This document shows positions 57,481 through 64,000 of a stretch of DNA of 64,000 nucleotides, in pieces. Position 1 is the stretch's first letter. Every line of letters starts with the position of its first letter. The stretch lies in NCBI RefSeq assembly GCF_023856365.1, contig NW_026042771.1, positions 36,619-100,618 on the forward strand, in the 5' to 3' direction. The translations under genes and the position numbers were made by a program. The notes below the pieces were generated by a model. That model was not told the DNA's origin. It was given only the letters and a program-made list of their open reading frames with translations, and did not search any database. Source of the stretch: Brienomyrus brachyistius. Its lineage: Eukaryota; Chordata; Actinopteri; Osteoglossiformes; Mormyridae.

Positions 57481-57879
57481 TGTAAAATACACTAAGATAG
57501 GTAAAAACTCTTTTGTGGACTAAGTAAAACAAACATTTTATGTTCTAGTTTTCTTAAAACTACTGAAACAAATAATTGGCTACACTGCAGTTCCGCTGTT
57601 TTGTTTGGCACCCCTGCATGTCGTGCATTGTGTGGAAAAAACCTGAAGGCTGAGGAATGTTACGTAACACAGCTAGAATGTAAAAACTCTCTCTGGTGTA
57701 ATTCCACTGCATAAAACCAATGGTGTTAAGTGTGATGTCTTCTTCATAACACTCCCTGATGTTTGTGTCCGTGACCATGAGATAGGGTGGGCTGCTTTTC
57801 TTCCTCCTTTGACTAGTATTCTCCTAAATTGTTCATCTGTATTTGCTGCATTGGTACTTGATGTGCGTGTGCCTTGTGT

Positions 57880-58440
57880 CACGAATCGCCATTTAAACGG
57901 GAGCGGCGGACGGGCAGGAAACAGCAAAGGCAGGCAGGATACGGGGATTTATTAGGAACACGGGGTGCAGGAAACATCTCACGCAGACGGACTTCAATGA
58001 CGGACACTGAACTCTAGTAAGACATGAACTCAAATAGACAGGACTGATTGAAAATAATCGGACACAGCTGGGTACGATCAGGGAAGCACACGTGGATAAT
58101 CAGGGGGCGTGGCACACACGGTGGTCAGACTGTCCGGGACCCTCCTCGGGGACTAGGGCAGGAAAGTCTGGAGCTGGGTCAGGGACAGGAGTGGGGCCAG
58201 GAACAAGAGCCCCAGGGGGCACAGTCATTTGAGGCGGAGGGAGCGCCTCGGGCGTGGGCTCTGGGGCCGCAGGGGGCAGCGGAGGCGGCTGCTCAGGAGC
58301 TACGGGCAAAGCAGGCGGCGGCTGCTCGGGCTCTGGGGCCGCAGGGGGCAGCGGAGGCGGCTGCTCGGGCTGCGCAGGAGCTATGGGCGACCGAAGGCAA
58401 CTGCTCAGACGCTGTAGCAGGAACCCAGGACTTTATGCTC
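57880..58440. repeat. GC-rich interspersed element, related to 36606-37835
   Basis: This shares the non-repetitive lead-in (ATCAGGGAAGCACACGTGG, AATCAGGGGGCGTGGCACAC) with 36745-36795, then tandem GGGGCAGCGGAGGCGGCTGC words. The minus strand has AATAAATCCCCG near 57950, a possible polyadenylation signal, so the element probably reads on the minus strand. Confidence 0.6.
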
Positions 58441-58508
58441 AGCCCACGCTGTTAACTCCGATGACTCACAACTGAGCAGCAATGCACATTTCGAATTCCA
58501 TCATCAAC

Positions 58509-58981
58509 ATCAGGCAGATGACAAGACTGTTGTGGGTCTCATCAATAAAACGGTGACTCAGCATACAAAGAGGAAGTGTGATGACTATCGGACTGCTGCA
58601 GAGCCGAACAACCTGTCTCTGAATGTTGACCAAGAGATGGTTGTTGACGTTAGAAGAACACAAAACACAGATGACCACTCTCTGCTGCACATCGATGGCT
58701 CATCTGTGGAGATCGTAGAGAGTACCAGATTCCTTGTTGTCCATCTGGCGGAGATCTCACCAGGTCCTTCAACATCAGCTCCATAGTAGAAAGCACAGCA
58801 GCACCTCTACTCTCCACGGAAGCTCAGAAAAGCCCATCTCCCATTCTCACACTCTATTGGGGAACTGTTGAAAGCACCCTGAGCAGCTGCATCACGGTCT
58901 GCTTTGAGAACTGTGTCGCCTCAGATCACAAGTCCCTACAACAGATAGTGATGACAGGTGAGAAAATCATTGGGAGTATCG
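58509..58981 (+). mobile_element. LINE reverse-transcriptase fragment, 5' part
   Basis: The frame ADDKTVVGLINKT (remains of the FADD box), then AEPNNLSLNVDQEMVVDVRR and LLHIDGSSVEIVESTRFLVV, is the post-catalytic region of an L2/Rex-type LINE. Stops appear after 58785. The LINE is interrupted at 58982 by an apparent LTR and continues at 59809. Confidence 0.75.
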
Positions 58982-59808
58982 TGTTAGAGAAATATGTACT
59001 TTTTTTATCATCATTTTGCTAGACGCTTAGAAACAACACCCTGCCGCAGCTTGATCTTAATTGAGCAATAACACGTCTCAAGAACTGTCGCTTGAATATT
59101 CCACCCCATATATGGTGACAAACAATGTTCAATGTCAGTTTGCATATCCTGTTTGTGTACCTCAATAAAAGACACTGCGAGGGAGTTACTCTTTCGAAGT
59201 TGGCTGAGTTCGACTGAGAGGCTGACACCTCGAGGTCAGGACCGGGCTTCCCTTTGTAAGGAAAAGTGGTAAAAATGTCCCAAGGTTCTTGGTTGATCAT
59301 TTGAATGCAGACAATGTTAGGAATTTATGATCATGGGGGAAGCCAGGGAGAGAATGGGGGTTCCAGTTGGCACCACTATGGTGATAAGGATAAGATAAGG
59401 TGATAAGAATTGAATTACAATGATCATAAAAGTCTCCACCCTGTCCTGTCCCGTCCCTGTCTCAGGAAGCCCTCACACTCCAGGGGGTCACTCTTTATAT
59501 GTAAATTCACTCACAACACCTACACACAACACCTTGGTGGGGAGGGCCTTTTTGGGTATAAAGGGGGTGAAGAACTGTCTTCAATTTGTATCTGAGCTGC
59601 CTTTCAGTACCGGTGTGTCTCTACACTGTATTACATTGTATTATTTTTGCTGTTCAATAACCATCATTTTGCTGAAACTGCGGAGACTCTGCAAGTGGAT
59701 TCCCTACACCTTGCAGCAAGTAAAAACGTCATCACAGCTGTCTGCGTTGTTCTGTGTTCAGAGACTGGTTTGTTTCCAGCGCATCTTCAGAAGAAGATAA
59801 CCCTAACA
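58982..59808 (+). mobile_element. Solo LTR inserted in a LINE
   Basis: The 827-base segment begins TGTTAG and ends CTAACA, perfect inverted TG...CA ends. It is flanked by TATCG (58977-58981) and TATCT (59809-59813), a five-base target duplication with one mismatch. TATAAAG at 59557-59563 sits where the U3/R border would be. The LINE protein frame on each side fits together across it. There is no internal retroviral sequence, so recombination between two LTRs is likely. The family is unknown. Confidence 0.75.
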
Positions 59809-60385
59809 TATCTCTCCCCTCCATCACAGATATTCACACCACACACTGCATCCGCAAAGCCACCACCATTGTGGATGACCCCACCCACCCCTCACATTAT
59901 CGTTTCACCCTCCTGCCTTCTGGAAATAGGTCCCGGAGCATTCGGGCCTTTACAGCCAGACTCAAACAGCTTTATCCCCCATGCCGTCAGACTACTGAAC
60001 TCTCAGGGACTAATCTGATACCCACACACACATACACTCATTAACACACTTTATTATTTAACTACTATTTTTATCTTATTGTCGCCATGTTTACAGTTAC
60101 TTTTATTTATTTTTATTGCTACCCTCATTGGACAACCAAACTGCGCCTTCTCAGTACTGGGTTTACTGTGCTGTTTGTGCTCGTTGGTGTCAGTTGTCCT
60201 CTCTTTTTGCACTGTCCTGCAATGTTTGCACAGTTTTTGCTCATTATGCACCATACAGTATGTTGCTAGGTTGGTATGTGTTAGTCTTCTGTTAATTTAA
60301 GTAGCACCTTGGTCCCGAGGGAAACAGTTTCTTTTGTAACTGTACTATACTCAACTGTGTAAAGTTAAAAATAACATTAAAGACC
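59809..60385 (+). mobile_element. LINE 3' end, continuation after solo LTR
   Basis: The frame LPSITDIHTTHCIRKATTIV, DDPTHPSHYRFTLLPSGNRS and RSIRAFTARLKQLYPP is the C-terminus of the LINE begun at 58509. A T-rich 3' UTR follows to about 60385, ending ATAACATTAAAGACC. Confidence 0.78.
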
Positions 60386-61160
60386 TACTTGACTTTTACT
60401 GAACAGGTGCTAAAGTAGAAATTACTTGCTTCTGGGGAAAGAACTCAGCTGAAATTCTGTACAACAATTATGGGAGACATATGGGAAGGACGCGGTGTCA
60501 GACCTGCCCCAGTGGGACGAATGTGGTTTTCCTAGTAACAGCAGCTTCAGTCCCAATCAGATAAGCCAGATGCGTCTGAAATTAGAGGAACGGGATCAGA
60601 CTGGTTGCTCAGGGACTAATGTGGTAGAACTAAAACAGAGACAAATTGGACGGTGTTTCAATTTGTGGAAATGAGACAAAAGCAGGCAGAGGAGATGCGG
60701 GTGGCAAAGAAGCATGAGATAAGGAATGCAGAGAATGTGGATGAGGGTGAGACTCCTGTGAAAACTGTGTATTGAAAATTAGGGCCATAGTATTGTCATC
60801 CATCCTGTCAGGGTATGGAAATACACTGAGGGTAAATGGCCTAATGCAGGAAGTGTCTTAATCCTATAACATCCAGCTGATTCAGGCTGTGGGGACAGTG
60901 TAGTACTGCACTCTTCTGGCTGGGACCTTGAATAATGAATGAATGTTACATTTATACAGCCCTTTTCTAAGATACACAAAGAGCTTTACAGAAGCACTGG
61001 GGAGCCACTTCAACCCAAACGTGAGGCAGCAGGAGAGGGGCCCAGGCAGAGAGAACAGCCAACAAGACGGGTGCTTCCACAGACAGGACGGGGGCCCCGG
61101 CAGACCAACGCTGACGACTCCTGGGACCAAGTCAACAGAGCAGCTGTCGTCATTGTGACT
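60386..61160. other. No gene recognised
   Basis: Purine-rich sequence at 60480-60780 gives a charged open frame with NQISQMRLKLEERDQ but no known domain. ATTTATACAGCCCTTTTCT near 60950 resembles a common fish LINE/SINE word. Confidence 0.4.
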
Positions 61161-61173
61161 CACCCTCATACAT

Positions 61174-61448
61174 CCATCCATTGTCTAAACCGCTTATGCT
61201 ACTGGGTCGCGGGGGGGTCCAGAGCCTATCCTGGCAGGATCTGTGCACGAGGCAGGGAACAACCCAGGACGGGGGGGCAGCTCATTGCAAGGCACATTCA
61301 CACACCATTCACACACACATGCACTCCTACGGCCAATTTAGCAAGAGAGAACATGCAAACTCCCCACACATGTGACCCAGGCGGAGACTCGAACCTGAGT
61401 CCCAGTGGTGGGAGGTAACAGTGCTATCACTGCACCACCAAGCAGCCC
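61174..61448 (-). mobile_element. tRNA-derived SINE with 13-bp target duplication and internal deletion
   Basis: This is the same family as 1603-1957, flanked by CACCCTCATACAT at 61161-61173 and 61449-61461. About 80 bases of the body are missing at 61342 (GCAAGAGAGAACATGC junction). Confidence 0.88.
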
Positions 61449-61759
61449 CACCCTCATACATGATTTCTGATTCTTGATTTTAATCCCCTTTTCTGTTTTT
61501 GGCAACATATAAAGTGCTGTGAATGTCACTGTCAGATTGTCATATCATCCTCCAGTTGTCCCTTGTCACCCTGGATGCACATTGAGTGTTTGCTAAATAT
61601 TTTATCTGTAGTGTTCCTGATTTTTTCCTGTGTTTTAATTTGCAATTCTCAAATTTCATGACTGGCATCCGTGGGGACGATTAATTAAACCTGTTAACTC
61701 TGCACTTCAATTTCAAACTGTTGGTAACAATGTGTACATATTTTTGTCTGATCTTTTCA

Positions 61760-61773
61760 CCACCAGGTGGCGA
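61760..61773 (+). promoter_or_regulatory. CTCF-core-like site
   Basis: CCACCAGGTGGCGA matches 13 of 14 positions of the vertebrate CTCF core consensus. It is a single short match, so occupancy is only a possibility. Confidence 0.3.
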
Positions 61774-61914
61774 TATAGCAACTCCAGAGTTATTGATGGC
61801 TAGAACAAAAAAAAACACAGTAACACAGAGGGTAGCTAAAAATTCTGGGCCCCTGACAGAATGTCACCTTGCGCCCTCTGTCGAATTTTAACATTCTGTG
61901 AAAGAGATTTGTTG

Positions 61915-62715
61915 AGCCATCTTCCAATGTAATCCAATCCAGCTCTTTATATGAAAAGCACTTTAAACAACCTTATGGACCAAAGTGCTGCACAAAGGAA
62001 TAAATAAAACATTCACACACTTAAAAACGAAGTAAAAGAAATTTAATAAAAACCAAAACATTCAATGTGAGTAAAAGGCCATTAATAAAAATTTAAAAAA
62101 ATCAATTAATTAATAAAGAAAAGGCTAAGATTAAAATAAGATTTACTATTAAAATTAACATCTCACAATGTGTCAAAGGTGAAGGAGAAGAGATTAGAAG
62201 AGATTTAAAAACGGACAGAGGGGATTCCTCTCTAATGTGAAAAGGCAAGTCATTCCACATTTTAGGAGCTGCGACTGCAAGGCTCGATCCCCCTCTAAGC
62301 TCACGCTGAGTCTTAGGAACCGTCAGGAACAGCTGATCAGCTGACCTGAGAGAGCGGGTGGGGGTGTAAGGGTGAAGCAGCTCACAGAGGTCAGATGGAG
62401 CAAGACCACTGAGGGCTTTAAAAGCAAATAACAGAATTTTAAAATGAATCCTAAAATGTACGGGCAGCCAGTGGAGTGAGGCTAAAATGGGGGAGACATG
62501 CTCATATTTCCATGTGCGGCAGCATTTTGAACCTTCCTGGAGGTGAACAATAGTGGAGCCTCTAACCCCAACATAGAGGGCGTTACAGTGGTCCAAACTA
62601 GTAGTGACAAAAGAGTGGATTACTGTCTCAAAGTGCTGCCTAGAAAGAATTGGCTTTATTTTGGCCAACTGCCTCAATTGTAAAAAGCCTTGACATGACA
62701 ACTAACCTTATCTGA
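61915..62715 (-). mobile_element. LINE 3' end, L2-like
   Basis: A 199-codon minus-strand frame (62701-62102) contains FVTTSLDHCNALYVGV, LASLHWLPVHFRIHFKILLF, AFKALSGLAPSDL, LRSADQLFLTVPKTQ and AVAAPKMWNDLPFHIREE. These are, in order, the C-terminal blocks of L2-type LINE proteins. The 3' UTR runs to about 61915 with AAAGTGCTTTTCATATAAA. The frame is open but 5'-truncated, and it loses the usual end near 62170, so it is not a complete protein. This is the best preserved LINE tail in the window. Confidence 0.85.
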
Positions 62716-64000
62716 GTGTCAAACTTAAGGTTGGTGTCGACTTTATGTGTGTGATGTGTGATGACTGGTTTACAATATTGTTCCAAGGACCTAAAATTAC
62801 AGTGGAGGTCAGAGGAGTGGAGTTACCAAAAACCAACACTTCTGTCCATTACCCTCCCCACTTCCTTGTTAGTTACAATATTTGTTCTGCATTACTGTAC
62901 TGCTTTGGAGCCTTTTGATATTAAGGTGAATAACACAGGTGAAAAATTAAGGTGAAAAAAGAGACAGATGCATTGACAGCAGTCGTGGCCACACTTTGGA
63001 CTGGGAGTGTAAGAGCAAAGGAAACTGAATCCACTATGTTCTGTCCCTGTAAATTTTTATTAAACACCACATGACACACATACGAGTCCTGTTTTTAACT
63101 TTCAGGGCTGATGGTCTGCAGCCTGGCTTGTGTTCTACAGTGCAGCGCAGGTGCAGTCACTGTGCTGAGCCCGGCGTTATATTAATGACGCAGCCTTTCA
63201 CACTGACCAGTGAGAAATAACCTTGAAAATGACTGTGCTCTTTGTGGTTCTCCTTTTTTCTTACCACCAAGCAAGAGACTAAACATATTTTCTACTTATC
63301 AGTTATCAGAAATCAGAAATGTCATGCAGTAATCAGAGGTTAGACAGCAAGAATGACTTTTGTATTTTTATCTTTTGTCAATCTTTTATCCAGCGACTAC
63401 TAATTCTCATCGGGGTCTGGAGAGGGTGGGACCTGTCCCAGGAAGCACAGAGCACAGGCCTGCAATGGGATGCCATTCCACACAAGCAAAAACAATTAAG
63501 ATGGTCAGATTTGCCTCACTGTGTGATTTTGACTGAAAGATGAACTAAGCACAGTCTTGTGTGTATAAAAATGCGTAGATTCATTTAACTTTAACAATGA
63601 GATTCAGCAACATGACCTTATAGTGTTAATGATCGGTATCTTACGGTATTAACTGAATTATGCAAAATTCTACATTATTCTATATTATTGCACCCAAATT
63701 GTTCATACTGACTAAATGTAATTACTGACATCCTGGACATACTGCTTTTTAGGTTTGAATTTAAAATGTTAGTAGACAAATTCATGCTGTCAATAACATC
63801 TCACTTGCTCACCCACTTTTAGATAAAAAATACCCTTTGTGGTTTTTCTAGTGAAGCAGTGGGCCTGAGCTGAGGACCTGATGGTTGTGTGGTTTTCGCT
63901 CACTGAGAAGAGAGACACAAACACCCTGCTCTCAGTCGGTCAGTCTTCCTGTAAAATGCAGAGGTGAGACTGCTAGTGGAAAATTACTGACTGCAGCGTC
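62716..64000. other. No gene recognised; exon-like hints at 63229 and 63956
   Basis: A tiny frame from ATG at 63229 (MTVLFVVLLFSYHQA) looks like a signal peptide but stops after 17 codons without a donor. Near the window end an ATG at 63956 is followed at once by a donor-like AGGTGAGA. Neither is enough to call a gene. Confidence 0.3.

Overview
This is a stretch of vertebrate nuclear DNA, most likely from a ray-finned fish. The signs are a Tc1-like DD34E transposon with long inverted repeats, CR1-like and L2/Rex-like LINE reverse-transcriptase tails, tRNA-headed SINEs with target-site duplications, hAT-type MITEs with 8-bp target duplications, GT-AG exon edges, and almost no long open frames. 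I did not try to resolve the species. No convincing intact protein-coding gene was found, and almost everything recognisable is a mobile element or a tandem repeat.

Positions 1-27267 hold at least three head-to-tail copies of one 9.2-9.6 kb unit (1-9227, 9228-18793, 18794-27267). Units 2 and 3 look almost identical over their shared length. Unit 1 differs only in a central segment (6672 to about 8120). Each unit carries two SINEs, a LINE 3' end, a decayed multi-exon hAT-like transposase gene with a hAT MITE in its intron, and tRNA-Glu-like repeats. Units 1 and 2 end in a second LINE tail. Units 2 and 3 also contain a truncated Tc1 end. The array stops abruptly inside a tRNA-like repeat block at 27267.

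From 27.3 to 38.5 kb there are dispersed repeats, a SINE, a Ty3/gypsy integrase remnant, a promoter-like stretch with a lysine-rich frame ending at a perfect splice donor (31.9-32.4 kb), and an array of about 220-bp AT-rich repeats. That array is split by an internally deleted Tc1-like element (35406-36561) and a GC-rich block. At 41.4-42.9 kb the minus strand holds exon remnants resembling a cystatin-fold chemerin (rarres2)-like secreted protein. They carry frame defects, so I call a pseudogene. This is the only host-gene-like signal I consider reasonably strong.

From 43 to 64 kb there are nested LINEs (a CR1-like piece inside another LINE, and an apparent solo LTR inside a third), a 46-bp minisatellite with a roughly 691-bp higher-order period (46411-48230), further SINEs and MITEs, a BED-finger-like remnant and a gag-like fragment. 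I found no clear new biological system. The best leads are the young tandem segmental duplication with its tRNA-like repeat at the breakpoints, the minisatellite with CTCF-core-like monomers, and the chemerin-like exons.
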